A DNA stretch of 64,000 bases, from NCBI RefSeq assembly GCF_009696275.1, contig NZ_VUMI01000009.1, positions 62,001 to 126,000 on the forward strand. Direction: 5' to 3'. The first letter of the stretch is position 1. Every line of letters begins with the position of its first letter. Of this stretch, positions 1 to 9,644 are shown one piece after another. Under the pieces are notes generated by a model. It did not search any database. It saw nothing but the letters and a program-made list of their open reading frames with translations, and had not been told where the DNA came from. This DNA is from Eisenbergiella porci (GTDB taxonomy: Bacteria > Bacillota > Clostridia > Lachnospirales > Lachnospiraceae). The position numbers were made by a program, and so were the translations under genes.

Positions 1-405
1 TTTCTTAGAGGGCAGACGACCGAAAGTCGTCTTGCTTTCGCTCGGTTAAAAACGCAGCGGTACTAACGCCGCAAAATACGCGGCGTAAGGACCGGCGTTT
101 TTAAACGACCCTTACAGAAAACAACATCCGGGCAGGGCGGCAGACGGAAAGGCCGGGAGGCAGGACCGCGGCGGCGAGAGCCCCTGTGAGGCGGGAACGG
201 GAGACCTTTTTTCATGCGAAAACAGGTCGGTTTTTCATAGTAATCTTTTTTTCCTTATAGTATAATGGACGGGTGGGCAGCTGGGGCAGGGTGCGGCTGC
301 AAAGACGGGAGAACGTGATGCCGGGGAGGCTCCGGTGTCGGATGCGTTCCGGGGGAGCCGGGTATTTTTAACGGCTGTACGAAAGAAAAGAAGGGGAGAG
401 ATACT
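1..405. other. Leader region with nested palindromes, no gene seen
   Basis: No supported coding sequence. Bases 14-32 form a perfect 7-bp hairpin (AGACGAC, loop CGAAA, GTCGTCT). Just downstream, an ACGCCGC/GCGGCGT hairpin sits inside an outer AAAAACGC/GCGTTTTT pair, roughly 47-104. This could be the 3' end of an upstream transcript or an extragenic palindromic element. A TATAAT at 261-266 may be the -10 of the regulator that starts at 406, but no good -35 is visible. AAGGGGAGAG at 391-400 is the ribosome site of that gene. Confidence 0.5.
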
Positions 406-2676
406 GTGAGAAGACCTGTACGATATAGAGTGAACCAGTTATCCATGAATCTGCTGGTTTCCTATCTTTCTATCCTGGCGGCGCCGCTGCTTGCCATAGT
501 GATTATTTATTTTACGGCTACCAGCCTGCTTTTGTCCGTGCAGAAGGAAAAGATGTTTACAACGCTGAATATGACCGCGCTGGAGGTGAACCGGAGTATT
601 GAAGAGGCCGGGAATATGGGAGGCTATATCAGCAATTCCCCGGAGCTGCGGGATCTTTGCAGCAAGATCCGGCAGGAAAAGGATTATTATGATATGTATT
701 TGTATATCCGGTCGCTGTCGGATTATTCCATGTTCAACGCCGCCATAGAAAACATTTATTTTTTCTTTGAAAAAGGGGAATACATGGTGATGGACAAGGT
801 GGTGGTCCCCGCGGATGACAGAGGCTACGCTTCCGTGGGCATGCTTGGCAGCGAAAGCTATAAGGAGCTGCTGGAAACCTTCGCCGGCAAGGTATACAGC
901 AAGGATGTGCTCCGCCTGCAGGACGACGGGACGGATAAGAAGCTGATGGTGGCCCAGTCCTTCCCCTTCAGCGGTTATGAGAATCCCGAAGGGACGCTGG
1001 TGGTGGTGCTTAACGACAACCTGATAGAAGGACAGCTGCGCAACAACCTGATCCATGGGCAGGGAATAACGCTGATGCTGGATAAGGAGCGGGACGGAGA
1101 GTACTTCCAGAAAATCATTACCGGGGAAAACTGTGACGTGGGAGCGGACGAGCTGCCCATGGATTACATCCTAGGGAAAAAGGACGGGGAATTCTCCCTG
1201 CATGGGGAACGTTATATCATATGTGCGGTGGAAAATCCCGGTTCCCCTTACAGATATGTTTCCATACTGCCGAAAAAAACGCTGCTGGGCCAGATCGGTT
1301 CCATAAAATATATTATCGTGGCGCTGTGCGTGACGGCCATGCTGGCGGGGCTGGCCGTATGTATCGGGCTGTGGAGGAAGCGCAGGGACGTGGTTCTTTC
1401 CTTCAGCAGATATCAGGATGAATTCGGAACGGCCCAGGGCAACGGGAAGCCGGTGCGCAGCTTCTGGGAGGGCATTCCCTACCTGCTTGACAGCGCCGCC
1501 AATCTGCAGACAACGCTGAAGCTGCAGAAGAATTTCATGCGCACGGCAGTGGTGCGCAAGCTGCTGTTCGGAGAATATACCTCCGGCGCGGAGCTGGAAG
1601 AGGAGCTTAAGAGCGTGGACATCACCCTGGAGGGGGATGCCTACTGCGCTGCGGTAATTCAGATACGCAGCAGTGTTATGAGTAAGGATCTGGAGCAGTG
1701 GAACGAGCTGCGGCTGTTCATCAGGGAATACATACAGGAGCAGATCTGCATCTCCAAGATTTACTGTGAGCTGGATCAGTCCCGCAGCGCCCTGATTTTT
1801 CCCGTGAGCAGGGAGGAAGCGAGGGAGACCATCCGGGAGCTGCTGACAGACTTCGGGGAGAGCCTTCTCATGGAAAAAGAGCTGGAAACCTATGTGGGGC
1901 TGGGCAGGAATGTGACGGATCGGATGGAAATCGCCACCTCCTGTGACGATGCCAGGGAGATCACGGAATATCTGGCCTTCCATAACATGCGTACCGTGAT
2001 GTGCAAGGAGGAAATGCCGAAGCAGACGGACAGCTTCTTTTTCCCCATAGAGACGGAGCTTCTTCTTGTAAAGAGCATCCGCCAGGGCAACCAGGAGGAG
2101 ATTGACGATATTTTCCGGGTGCTCACCTTTGAAAACTTTACCTACAGGAAACTTTCCGTCACCATGGCGGGATACCTGACGGATCTAGTGCGGGCTACCG
2201 TGCTGCGGGCGCTGAAGGAGGAAGAGGACGCCGCTTCCGGCGCAGAGGAGCGGATTAACGGGGCGGAGAGCCTAGAAGAGCTAGCGGGGATATGCAGACA
2301 GCTGCTGGCCGGCGCCTCCGGTCAGAAGAGGAAAAAAGAGGAGCAGGATGCGGATGCCCTGAAGCAGTCGATCCGGAAAACGGTGGCTGAAAAATATAAC
2401 CGGCAGGATTTTAATCTCAGCCAGCTGGCGGAAGAGCTGCAGGTTTCTGAAAACAGGCTGTATAAGCAGTTTAAGTCGCTGTTTGGCATGAGCTTCAGCG
2501 AGTATCTGGAAAATGAAAGGATTAAAATGGCCTGCGAGCTTTTGAAAAAACAGGTCCCGGTAAAGGACGTGGCAGAGGCTGTGGGCTATGGCAGCGATTT
2601 TTCCTTCCGCAGGGCATTTAAGCGTGTTATGGGGCTGGCACCCAGCTATTATGCGGAGGGGCTGGATAATAAATGA
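406..2676 (+). CDS. Membrane-anchored AraC-family transcriptional regulator
   Basis: A 756-residue regulator of the class that joins a membrane sensor to an AraC DNA-binding domain. Residues about 15-38 form a first membrane helix, about 39-300 an extracytoplasmic sensor region, and about 302-324 a second membrane helix. A cytoplasmic linker follows, and the C-terminus (about 656-752) holds the two helix-turn-helix units, seen as LSQLAEELQVSENRLYKQF and the GYGSDFSFRRAFKR signature. Proteins of this build usually sense a sugar or peptide ligand outside the cell and switch on the neighbouring genes. The start is GTG at 406, chosen because AAGGGGAGAG lies just upstream. The next gene starts 43 bases after its stop, so the transglutaminase-like gene is the likely target. 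The ligand is not known. Confidence 0.88.
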   Translation: MRRPVRYRVNQLSMNLLVSYLSILAAPLLAIVIIYFTATSLLLSVQKEKMFTTLNMTALEVNRSIEEAGNMGGYISNSPELRDLCSKIRQEKDYYDMYLYIRSLSDYSMFNAAIENIYFFFEKGEYMVMDKVVVPADDRGYASVGMLGSESYKELLETFAGKVYSKDVLRLQDDGTDKKLMVAQSFPFSGYENPEGTLVVVLNDNLIEGQLRNNLIHGQGITLMLDKERDGEYFQKIITGENCDVGADELPMDYILGKKDGEFSLHGERYIICAVENPGSPYRYVSILPKKTLLGQIGSIKYIIVALCVTAMLAGLAVCIGLWRKRRDVVLSFSRYQDEFGTAQGNGKPVRSFWEGIPYLLDSAANLQTTLKLQKNFMRTAVVRKLLFGEYTSGAELEEELKSVDITLEGDAYCAAVIQIRSSVMSKDLEQWNELRLFIREYIQEQICISKIYCELDQSRSALIFPVSREEARETIRELLTDFGESLLMEKELETYVGLGRNVTDRMEIATSCDDAREITEYLAFHNMRTVMCKEEMPKQTDSFFFPIETELLLVKSIRQGNQEEIDDIFRVLTFENFTYRKLSVTMAGYLTDLVRATVLRALKEEEDAASGAEERINGAESLEELAGICRQLLAGASGQKRKKEEQDADALKQSIRKTVAEKYNRQDFNLSQLAEELQVSENRLYKQFKSLFGMSFSEYLENERIKMACELLKKQVPVKDVAEAVGYGSDFSFRRAFKRVMGLAPSYYAEGLDNK

Positions 2677-2719
2677 TGCATGGATGCGCGCGCCGGCGCG
2701 ATGGATGGGAGGTATGAAA

Positions 2720-5287
2720 ATGTTATCAAATCGTTTGATAGAATATGCGGAGAAAAAATATGCGGAAAGGCTGCCGTATCTGGAAACGGTGCGGGCCGGA
2801 CTGGAGGAGGGATTTTCCCGGTGCACGCCGGAGGAAGCGGCGCTGATGCGGTTTTTCTACGGCACGATGCCTCTGCGGGATGCGGGGGAGTATGATTTCC
2901 GGGTGTTCCTTTCCTTTGTCAGACATGGGCTTTGGCTGCGGGAGCATGTGGCGTGGTGCGCCGCCCTTCCGGAGGATATTTTTGTGAACCATGTGCTGTA
3001 TTACCGGATCAATTCCGAGGACATCAGTGAAAACAGGGCTTTTTTTTATGAACAGCTGAAGGATAGGCTGACCGGGAAGGAGCTCTGGAAATCACCCCGT
3101 CAGGCCGTAATCGAAATCAATTACTGGTGTGCGGAGCATGCAACGTACCAGGCGTCCGATATGAGAACCGCATCACCCATGACGGTATACAGGAGCGGGA
3201 AGGGGCGCTGTGGGGAGGAATCCACCTTTATGGTGACGGCGCTGCGCAGCGTCGGCATCCCTGCCCGACAGGTATACACTCCCAGATGGGCCCATTGCGA
3301 CGATAACCATGCCTGGGTGGAGGTATGGGCGGAGGGCCGGTGGTACTTCCTGGGGGCGTGCGAGCCGGAGGAGGTGCTTAACAAGGGATGGTTTTCCCAT
3401 GCATCCAGCCGCGCGCTGCTGGTGCACAGCAGGAATTTTTCAGATTTTACCGGAGAGGAAGCGGAGGAATGTATTGGCAGGGAGGGCGTGACCTGGTTCT
3501 ATAACAATACCTCCGTCTATGCCCGGACCCGCAGGCTTACGGTGGCGGTAAAGGATCGGGAGGGAAAGGCGGTAAAGGACGCGCTGGTTTCCTTTGAAAT
3601 CCTGAATATGGGAGAGTACTGCAGCGTGGCGTCGCTGTCAACGGATGAAAAAGGCGAGGTGTACTTGACGGCGGGGCTGGGAGATTTCCATGTGAGGGCG
3701 CAGGCCGGCGGTTATTTTGGAGAACAGCTCGTATCCGGGGCAAGGCAGGAGCGGGCGGAAATCGTGCTGGCCGCTGCTGTGGCGCAAGATAACTGGATCA
3801 GGGATGTGTGGGAGCCAAAGGAAATAACTGCACCGGAGGATTATCCCATGAATCCGGGCGCTGTGACACCGGAGCAGAAGCGGAGAAAGCGGCTGCGGCT
3901 TGCCGCCGCCAATAAAATGCGGGAGGAGAGAATCCGTTCCTTTTACCGGGAGGAGGCTGCGGCCAGGTATCCGGAGGAAAAGGAGCTGCTGCGCATTGCG
4001 GCCGGCAATTTTGACGAGGTGCTCCGGTTCCTGGAAAAGGATGGGAATCCCCACAGGAAAGCGCTGCTTCACAGCTTAAGCGCAAAGGATTATCTGGATG
4101 TAAGGGCAGCGGTGCTGGAGGATGCGCTTTGCGGGGCGGAAAAGGTCAGGGGCGCATGGCCGGAGGAAATTTACCGGGAATATCTGCTGTGCCCCAGGAT
4201 TTATTATGAAGAGCTGACGGCTTACCACAGCTTTATTGACGGGTATTTTACGGAAGCGGAGAAAGAAGCATTCAGGGAAGATCCGGAGAAGCTCTGGGCT
4301 TATATAGAAAAAGAAATCAGTTATGAACCGGCGCTTGATTACCGGACCATCTGCGCCACGCCGGTGGGCTGCCTGACGCTGAAGCAGGGGAATGAAACGT
4401 CGAGGAAAATCCTGTTTGCGGCAGCCTGCCGTACCCTGGGGATTCCCGCCAGGCTGAACCGGGTGACGGCGGAGCCGGAGTATTATACGGGAACGCAGTT
4501 CCGTACGCCGGGGAAGAGCGTTGGACAAGGGAAAGCTGATGCCGCGCCGGGGAATACGGACGCGTCGTTGGTATTGCAGGTGGAGGACGGCAGCAAATGG
4601 ATTTATTATCAGACCTGGACGATTGGGAAGCTGGACGGCCTGCAGTTTGTTACCTTGGATTATGAAGGCCTGCGTTTTGGCGGAAACTGCCTGGAGCTGT
4701 CCCTGGAGCCGGGGATTTACCGGCTGCTCATCACCTCGCGCATGCCAAACGGCAACCAGCATGTGGCGGAGCGTACCTTCCGGCTGACAGACGGAGAGCG
4801 CAGGGAAATATCCATGAGTCTGCGGGAGGGCAGCCTGGAGGATATGCTTGTGAACAATGAGCTTCCTGATTTTGAGGTGACGGATGCGGACGGGAAATGC
4901 TGTCCTGCGGCCCGGCTTACGGCCGGAGGCAGCGCGGTACTCTGTTTTCTGGAGGAAGGCGCGGAGCCTACGGAGCATGTTTTAAATGAACTGATGCAGC
5001 AGGCGGGCGACTGGAATGCGGCGGAGGCGAAGCTTATATTTATCGTAAGGGACGAGGAGGCGCTTGCCAACGCCACGCTTGCCCGCACACTGGAGAAAAT
5101 CCCCTGTGTTTCCGTTTATTTTGACCCGGAGGGAGAAACGCCGGAGCCAATCGCCAGACGGATGTATGTGGATCCGGAAAAGCTTCCGCTGCTGGTGGTG
5201 ACAAAGGACGGTATGACAGGGATTTACGCAAGCAGCGGCTATAATGTGGGAAGCGTGGATCTCATGCTGAAAATTCTGAGCAGATAA
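2720..5287 (+). CDS. Large transglutaminase-like protein with thioredoxin-like C-terminus
   Basis: An 855-residue protein with no signal peptide. The transglutaminase-like core has Cys164 (GRCGEES), His197 (NHAWVEVW) and Glu215 (GACEPE) where an Asp is more usual. About 270-350 resembles a carboxypeptidase-regulatory beta sandwich. About 540-600 repeats the transglutaminase pattern (YEPALDY, then LKQGNETSRK and GIPARLNRVT), but the catalytic Cys is replaced. About 712-853 looks like a thioredoxin/AhpC fold (ELPDFEVTDADGK, KLPLLVVTKDG) without a CxxC pair. Family members cleave or rearrange peptide amide bonds; the substrate is not known. The start is ATG 2720 with GGGAGG at 2707-2712; the reading frame is open upstream to 2588 but overlaps the previous gene. 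It likely shares a transcript with the AraC regulator. Confidence 0.8.
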   Translation: MLSNRLIEYAEKKYAERLPYLETVRAGLEEGFSRCTPEEAALMRFFYGTMPLRDAGEYDFRVFLSFVRHGLWLREHVAWCAALPEDIFVNHVLYYRINSEDISENRAFFYEQLKDRLTGKELWKSPRQAVIEINYWCAEHATYQASDMRTASPMTVYRSGKGRCGEESTFMVTALRSVGIPARQVYTPRWAHCDDNHAWVEVWAEGRWYFLGACEPEEVLNKGWFSHASSRALLVHSRNFSDFTGEEAEECIGREGVTWFYNNTSVYARTRRLTVAVKDREGKAVKDALVSFEILNMGEYCSVASLSTDEKGEVYLTAGLGDFHVRAQAGGYFGEQLVSGARQERAEIVLAAAVAQDNWIRDVWEPKEITAPEDYPMNPGAVTPEQKRRKRLRLAAANKMREERIRSFYREEAAARYPEEKELLRIAAGNFDEVLRFLEKDGNPHRKALLHSLSAKDYLDVRAAVLEDALCGAEKVRGAWPEEIYREYLLCPRIYYEELTAYHSFIDGYFTEAEKEAFREDPEKLWAYIEKEISYEPALDYRTICATPVGCLTLKQGNETSRKILFAAACRTLGIPARLNRVTAEPEYYTGTQFRTPGKSVGQGKADAAPGNTDASLVLQVEDGSKWIYYQTWTIGKLDGLQFVTLDYEGLRFGGNCLELSLEPGIYRLLITSRMPNGNQHVAERTFRLTDGERREISMSLREGSLEDMLVNNELPDFEVTDADGKCCPAARLTAGGSAVLCFLEEGAEPTEHVLNELMQQAGDWNAAEAKLIFIVRDEEALANATLARTLEKIPCVSVYFDPEGETPEPIARRMYVDPEKLPLLVVTKDGMTGIYASSGYNVGSVDLMLKILSR

Positions 5288-5323
5288 AGGGGGAAGCCGC
5301 CCTGAGGCGGCACAAAGACGGAC

Positions 5324-6175
5324 GTGAAGGAAAAGAATACAAAAGCGGTTATTGTTCTGAATGTGGTTGGTATTTTTCTGTATACGGTAGGGATGAGGAG
5401 CTTTGCGGCGCCGGCCAGGATTGCGCCCGGCGGCGCCAGCGGTATCGCCATCCTGGTGAATTTCCTGACGGGTTTTCCCATGGGCTTGTTCTGCGCCCTG
5501 TTTAATTTCCCGATTTTGGCGGTTGTGCTGTGGAAAAAGATTTTCCCGGCCGGATTTGTGGGAAAGGCGACGGCAAGCATTGTACTGCTGTCACTGATGA
5601 CGGACCTGCTGGCGCCCGTCCTGCCTCATTATCAGGGAAATGCCCTTCTGGCGGCGCTGTTTGCCGGGGCCTTCATGGGCACGGGGCTGGCAATGGTTTA
5701 TCTGGGCACATCGGATACGGGCGGCATTACCATGATTGGCCTGATCCTGCAGAAGTATTTTCCCCACCTGAAGGTGGGAACGCTTGTGTCCGCCATCAAT
5801 ATGGTAATCGTCCTGGCCTCCGGTGTGGTTTACCGGAACATTGACAGCATCCTGTATGCTATTGTGACGGTATATGTGTCCGGGCTTTTTATGGACAGGC
5901 TGGTGAACCAGGCGAATTCCAAGGATTTGATTATTGTAATGAGTGAATGCACGGACAAGGTGCGCTGCGTTTTCCTGGATGAGCATAAAGGAATCACCAT
6001 TCTGAAGGGGGAGGGCGGTTATACCAGCGAAACCCAGAGGGTGATTCTGGGAGCGGCAGGGAAGGCGGACTGTTCAAAAATCCAGGAAAAAATCCGCAGG
6101 GTGGATCCAAAGGCTTTAATCATTGTGGCGGAGGCCAGCAATGTGGTGGGCAAGGGCTTCGGAAGAATGCTGTGA
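5324..6175 (+). CDS. YitT-family integral membrane protein (DUF161/DUF2179)
   Basis: A 283-residue membrane protein. Five to six hydrophobic segments lie in residues 1-200, with the Gly/Ala-rich GGASGIAILVNFLTG and STDTGGI-like (GTSDTGGITMIGLI) motifs typical of the family. A soluble C-terminal DUF2179-like domain follows (about 220-275, with TILKGEGGYT). The biochemical role of YitT proteins is unsettled; they are often annotated as membrane proteins or possible transporters. The start is GTG 5324 with only a weak ribosome site, and a GCCGCC/GGCGGC hairpin lies between it and the previous stop. Its position between a transglutaminase-like gene and an aminopeptidase hints at amino-acid or peptide handling, but that is inference. 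Confidence 0.85.
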   Translation: MKEKNTKAVIVLNVVGIFLYTVGMRSFAAPARIAPGGASGIAILVNFLTGFPMGLFCALFNFPILAVVLWKKIFPAGFVGKATASIVLLSLMTDLLAPVLPHYQGNALLAALFAGAFMGTGLAMVYLGTSDTGGITMIGLILQKYFPHLKVGTLVSAINMVIVLASGVVYRNIDSILYAIVTVYVSGLFMDRLVNQANSKDLIIVMSECTDKVRCVFLDEHKGITILKGEGGYTSETQRVILGAAGKADCSKIQEKIRRVDPKALIIVAEASNVVGKGFGRML

Positions 6176-6227
6176 TTCCGGCGGGAAGGCTTTGTCATGG
6201 AATCTGGATAAAAGGGAGGATGGAAAA

Positions 6228-7649
6228 ATGGTTACGGTAACGGAAGGGAAGAATGCCCGTTTTTATATTGATTTTGCGTGGGAGAAGGATCCCCATATCA
6301 GAAGCTTCCGGCTGGGGCTGGAGGAGGTTTTTGAAGGAAAATACCTGGAGACGCTGTATGTGCCTGTTCAGGGACAGGCGTTTCTGCTGGTTGGGTGCGG
6401 TAAGGAAAAGGAGACAGGGCTTCTGGAGGTGAAGGAAATCCTGGCGGCCGCCTCAGCCAGGTGCCGGGAGATGAAGGTGAAGGAATGCTCCGTTGATATC
6501 TCTGTTTTCACGCAGCTTCTGGGGAAGGATGCGGTGACGCAGAGCGTGCTGGGGCTGGAGCTGGGAGGCTACAGCTATTCTTTTTCCGGGGAAAAGAGGG
6601 AGGAGGCTCCCTGCTGTTTCCAGCTGGAAAGGGTCAGCGGGCTTGAAGGGCTGGAAGAATTAATTGAAGAGGCGCAAGAGCTGGCAGGGGATATCCTTTT
6701 TGCCAGGGATCTGGTAAATACGCCGGGGAACCATCTGCGTCCCATGGATCTGGACCGGGCGGTGACGGGCTTCGTGGAGGATGTGGAAATCGAGGCGCAG
6801 ACCTTTGTTTACGGACAGCTGCGCGCCATGAAAATGGAGGGGCTGTACGGCGTGGGCGGCAGCAGTGAGTATCCGCCCTGTATGCTCGTCCTGCGCTACC
6901 GGGGGAATCCGGACAGCAGCGAGGTATACGGCCTGGTAGGAAAGGGCGTGACCTGCGATACCGGAGGCTATTGTCTGAAACCCAGCGGTTCCATGGCCGG
7001 GATCAAGGGGGATATGGCAGGGGCGGCCGCCGTTGCGGGAGCGCTCCATGCTGTGGCGGCTAGGAAGCTTAAGGTGAATGTAACGGCCTGCCTGCCCATG
7101 TGTGAAAACAGGATTTCCCAGTCTGCGCTGCTGCCGGGGGATGTGATCACAGGGTACGGCGGCAAAACCATTGAGGTTCTCAATACTGATGCGGAAGGCA
7201 GGCTGATTCTGGCGGATGCGGTGAGCTTTTGTATCCGTGATGAAGGGATAACGAAGCTTTTGGATATCGCAACGCTGACCGGGGCGGCCTGGAACGCGCT
7301 GGGCTATACCATCGCGGGGGCGATGTCGGATGATGATGATTTTTACAGGATATTTGAAAAAGGACTGGCGCATTCGGCGGAAAAATACCTTCGTTTTCCT
7401 TTCGGCAGGGAGCATGTGGAAATGATTAAGAGCAGCGTGGCCGATGTGAAAAATGTAGGCTCCAGCTGCTGCGGGACAATCACGGCAGGCCTGTTTATCC
7501 GGGAATTCTGTGAGGGAAAGCCCTGGATTCATCTGGACATTGCAGGTACGGCCTGGTGCGATACGCCCACCTATGCGTTTGAAGCCAAAGGGGCGACAGG
7601 CGCAGGGGTTGCTTCGGTGTATTTCATGCTGAAGGAAGCGGCCGAATAA
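6228..7649 (+). CDS. M17 leucyl aminopeptidase family protein
   Basis: A 473-residue cytosolic metallo-aminopeptidase that removes N-terminal residues from peptides. The metal-binding block GKGVTCDTGGYCLKPSG is followed by GDMAGAAAV and the family signature NTDAEGRLIL near residue 318. The N-terminal domain is divergent, as is common in this family. The frame is open back to 6123, inside the YitT gene, but ATG 6228 is the likely start because AAGGGAGG (6211-6218) lies upstream at good spacing. It ends a likely four-gene unit with the AraC regulator, the transglutaminase-like protein and YitT. One substitution deserves care: Cys and Tyr in CDTGGYCLKP replace the usual FDTGGISLKP residues. Confidence 0.88.
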   Translation: MVTVTEGKNARFYIDFAWEKDPHIRSFRLGLEEVFEGKYLETLYVPVQGQAFLLVGCGKEKETGLLEVKEILAAASARCREMKVKECSVDISVFTQLLGKDAVTQSVLGLELGGYSYSFSGEKREEAPCCFQLERVSGLEGLEELIEEAQELAGDILFARDLVNTPGNHLRPMDLDRAVTGFVEDVEIEAQTFVYGQLRAMKMEGLYGVGGSSEYPPCMLVLRYRGNPDSSEVYGLVGKGVTCDTGGYCLKPSGSMAGIKGDMAGAAAVAGALHAVAARKLKVNVTACLPMCENRISQSALLPGDVITGYGGKTIEVLNTDAEGRLILADAVSFCIRDEGITKLLDIATLTGAAWNALGYTIAGAMSDDDDFYRIFEKGLAHSAEKYLRFPFGREHVEMIKSSVADVKNVGSSCCGTITAGLFIREFCEGKPWIHLDIAGTAWCDTPTYAFEAKGATGAGVASVYFMLKEAAE

Positions 7650-7708
7650 CGGGAATGCCGCAGCGGCCGTTTCCTTTCCTTTTTATCGTAACAATTATAA
7701 AATAGTTT

Positions 7709-8053
7709 TAACGGGACATAAACAGTGAGAGACTGGATGCCGCTTTGAATTTTATTACGTTTTTGGCGGATTCCTATAATTATAACGCCGCATTTGAGGG
7801 GATTTATACGGCGCCTGTTTTTAAAAACCAGATAGCCAGTATTTCCACCCCGCAGTATCTGGAGGCGGAAAGTGTGATTGAGAGACATTTCCATGATTCC
7901 ATAGCATGGCTGAGAATCCGGGGGTTTTCACAGATGGATGCCTCCTGCATCCTGGAATTTATGGAAAGCGGGAGCGGGATGACAGCGCAGGACTGTCTCA
8001 GGAATATGGACAGGCTGCGTGCGGAGCGCATGCAGGAAAATCCGGTAAGGTAG
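7709..8053 (+). pseudogene. C-terminal remnant of an ABC solute-binding protein
   Basis: The frame is open from the stop at 7709 to 8053 and has no ATG; the only nearby starts are ATA, CTG and TTG 7745. The translated part ([15 protein letters not shown], then TAPVFKNQ) resembles the C-terminal lobe of family 1 extracellular sugar-binding proteins. No N-terminal lobe, signal peptide or convincing ribosome site exists. It is therefore read as a truncated fragment and not as a working gene. The exact subfamily cannot be told from this piece. Confidence 0.55.
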
Positions 8054-8062
8054 GGGTTGCAG

Positions 8063-8470
8063 ATGAAGAGTGGTATGGGGAAAAAGGCGGGAACCCGGAT
8101 TTTTGCGGGTGCTCTGGTCGGGTGATTATAGTGTTCGCGCTGGTTTCAGCGTTTTATATCCATAATTTTGATCAGACCCTGCTGGAGGAAAACCAGAGCC
8201 ATCTGGCGGAGGTGGCGGATCATATCGTTACCTATATCCAGGCGGCGGTGGAGGATACGCTGGATACCCTGGAGACGGCGGCGGATGCCCTGCCTCTTAT
8301 GGAACAGGAGGAGTGTGTCGGTTATCTGAAGCAAATGGTGGACAGGCATGGTTTCACCTATGCGGGGTATGCGGGTAGAGACGGTATGCTTCATGCGACG
8401 CAGGAGCTGCCGTATTCTTATATTGGAAAAGTCGCCCCGTATGCGGGAATATTTTTCAAGGTGCATGGAT
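8063..8470 (+). pseudogene. Broken N-terminus of a membrane sensor protein
   Basis: ATG 8063 begins MKSGMGKKAGTRIFAGALVG and stops at a TGA. Shifting one base continues as VIIVFALVSAFYI, a membrane helix, then a helical extracytoplasmic segment (LEENQSHLAEVADHIVTYIQ) and a GRDGMLHATQ-like sensor strand. This is the pattern of the first membrane helix plus periplasmic sensor domain of a histidine kinase, chemoreceptor or diguanylate cyclase. Sense is lost near 8450-8480, where the sequence passes into a GH3 fragment. Both the frameshift and the missing output domain mark it as dead. Confidence 0.55.
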
Positions 8471-8494
8471 CAGATACAGGTTGCCTATATCCTA

Positions 8495-8845
8495 TGCAGT
8501 GATGAGCGCTCCTTTGCCGAAGCGTTGTATACAGGGCTTTGCGGGGCTTGTGATGACAGACTGGTTTACCTCACAGGATCCGTCCTTTATGTTTGGCGCG
8601 GCTGTGCATAAGTATCCCATTTCTTCCTCCCCGCTGTGCATAAAAGCAGGGAATGACCTGCAGATGCCGGGCTGCCAGAAGAATGTGGACGATATTGTAG
8701 AGGCGGTGGAGCATCCGGAAAAGGCAGGGGAGGAAGCGCTTACGCTGGGTGAGCTGCAGGCCTGCGCCGCCCGGATTCTGAATGTTATAGCCCGTTCCAG
8801 CTGCTATGAGGGCAGCGCGCCTTATGGGGAGCAGTTCGGAGAACT
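8495..8845 (+). pseudogene. C-terminal remnant of a GH3 glycoside hydrolase
   Basis: The frame that includes 8531-8840 reads FAGLVMTDWF, then SSVHKYP-like FGAAVHKYPISSSP, then IKAGNDLQMPG and LTLGELQACAARIL. VMTDW carries the nucleophile Asp motif of GH3, and GNDLQMPG and the Leu-Gly-x-Leu-Gln block are the following conserved elements in GH3 enzymes that end with the catalytic domain. There is no N-terminal half and no start signal. It is fused by rearrangement to a sensor fragment upstream and an oppositely oriented ABC ATPase fragment downstream. The intact GH3 gene at 51983 has the other domain order, so this is not a simple copy of it. Confidence 0.65.
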
Positions 8846-8891
8846 GCCCTGGATTGGCCGGTGCGAACGGGGGAGAAATTCTGAAAAACAG

Positions 8892-9383
8892 GTCGAGGCC
8901 GTTGGCAGGCTCATCCAAAATCAGGAGCCGGGGACTTTTAAGAAGGGCGTTGGCCAGGGCCAGCCGCTGCTTCATTCCCAGGGAATATTGGGAAAAGGTT
9001 TTTTGGCTGTCAGAGGAAAGATCCACCGTATCAAGGGACTGCTCTATCTGGGACGGATCCGGCTTCCTTGTCAGACGGGAGAAGATGGTGAGATTTTCCT
9101 TTGCCGTCATTTGGGGATAAAAGCCGGGAGCTTCGATGCTGCTTCCGATGCGGTTGTAAATGTCCCGGGGAAAGCCCTTCATGGGGAGGCCGAAGAGAAG
9201 GATGGAGCCGGAGGTTGGGCGGGCCAGGCCTAAAAGCATTTTCATAACCGTAGTTTTCCCGGCGCCGTTTCTTCCCAGAAGGCCGTAAATTGCGCCCTGG
9301 GGGACGGGCAGGGTTACATCCCGGACAGCGGCGTGTTCTCCGTAGCATTTGGTCAGATTTTGGGTTTCGATGATATAGTTCAT
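8892..9383 (-). pseudogene. Truncated peptide-resistance ABC transporter ATPase
   Basis: About 164 residues of a LanF/BcrA-type ATPase. Walker A (GRNGAGKTT), the ABC signature (YSLGMKQR) and Walker B (LLILDEPANGLD) are all visible. The protein then leaves the family abruptly at LD, before the H-loop, and the frame runs on into the antisense of the GH3 fragment. The break near 8892 is a recombination junction. It lies downstream of a decayed response regulator and kinase on the same strand, so the three were probably one peptide-sensing resistance operon. An intact homologue is at 28341-29042. Confidence 0.75.
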
Positions 9384-9644
9384 AAGAATGCCGTTTCCTT
9401 TCTGCGATTGCCCGCATCAGCTCGGACAGCCTGACTGCTGCGGTTGTTATCAGTATATAGGCAATCTTTCAACTTTTTATCTGGTTTTGGAAAAATATCA
9501 GAATGAGGAAATCCCCGGCAGCGGTTCAATGAGAAGAGGCAGAATTGTAAAACGCAGCGGCATTTGCGGGGGAAGAGGCCGCGGACAGTCTTTAGTCCCC
9601 CGCTTTTTGCAGTGTCTTTGAATCCTGGAACAGCAGAAAAGAGG

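Noticed and set aside
439-1056. Long open frame of 205 codons on the minus strand inside the AraC regulator
   Set aside because: Shadow of the coding sequence: no ribosome site, no recognisable domain, and fully inside a strong gene on the other strand.
9380-9644. C-terminal 88 codons of the kinase frame
   Set aside because: Open by chance only; they show no HATPase motifs and the residues do not resemble a protein domain.
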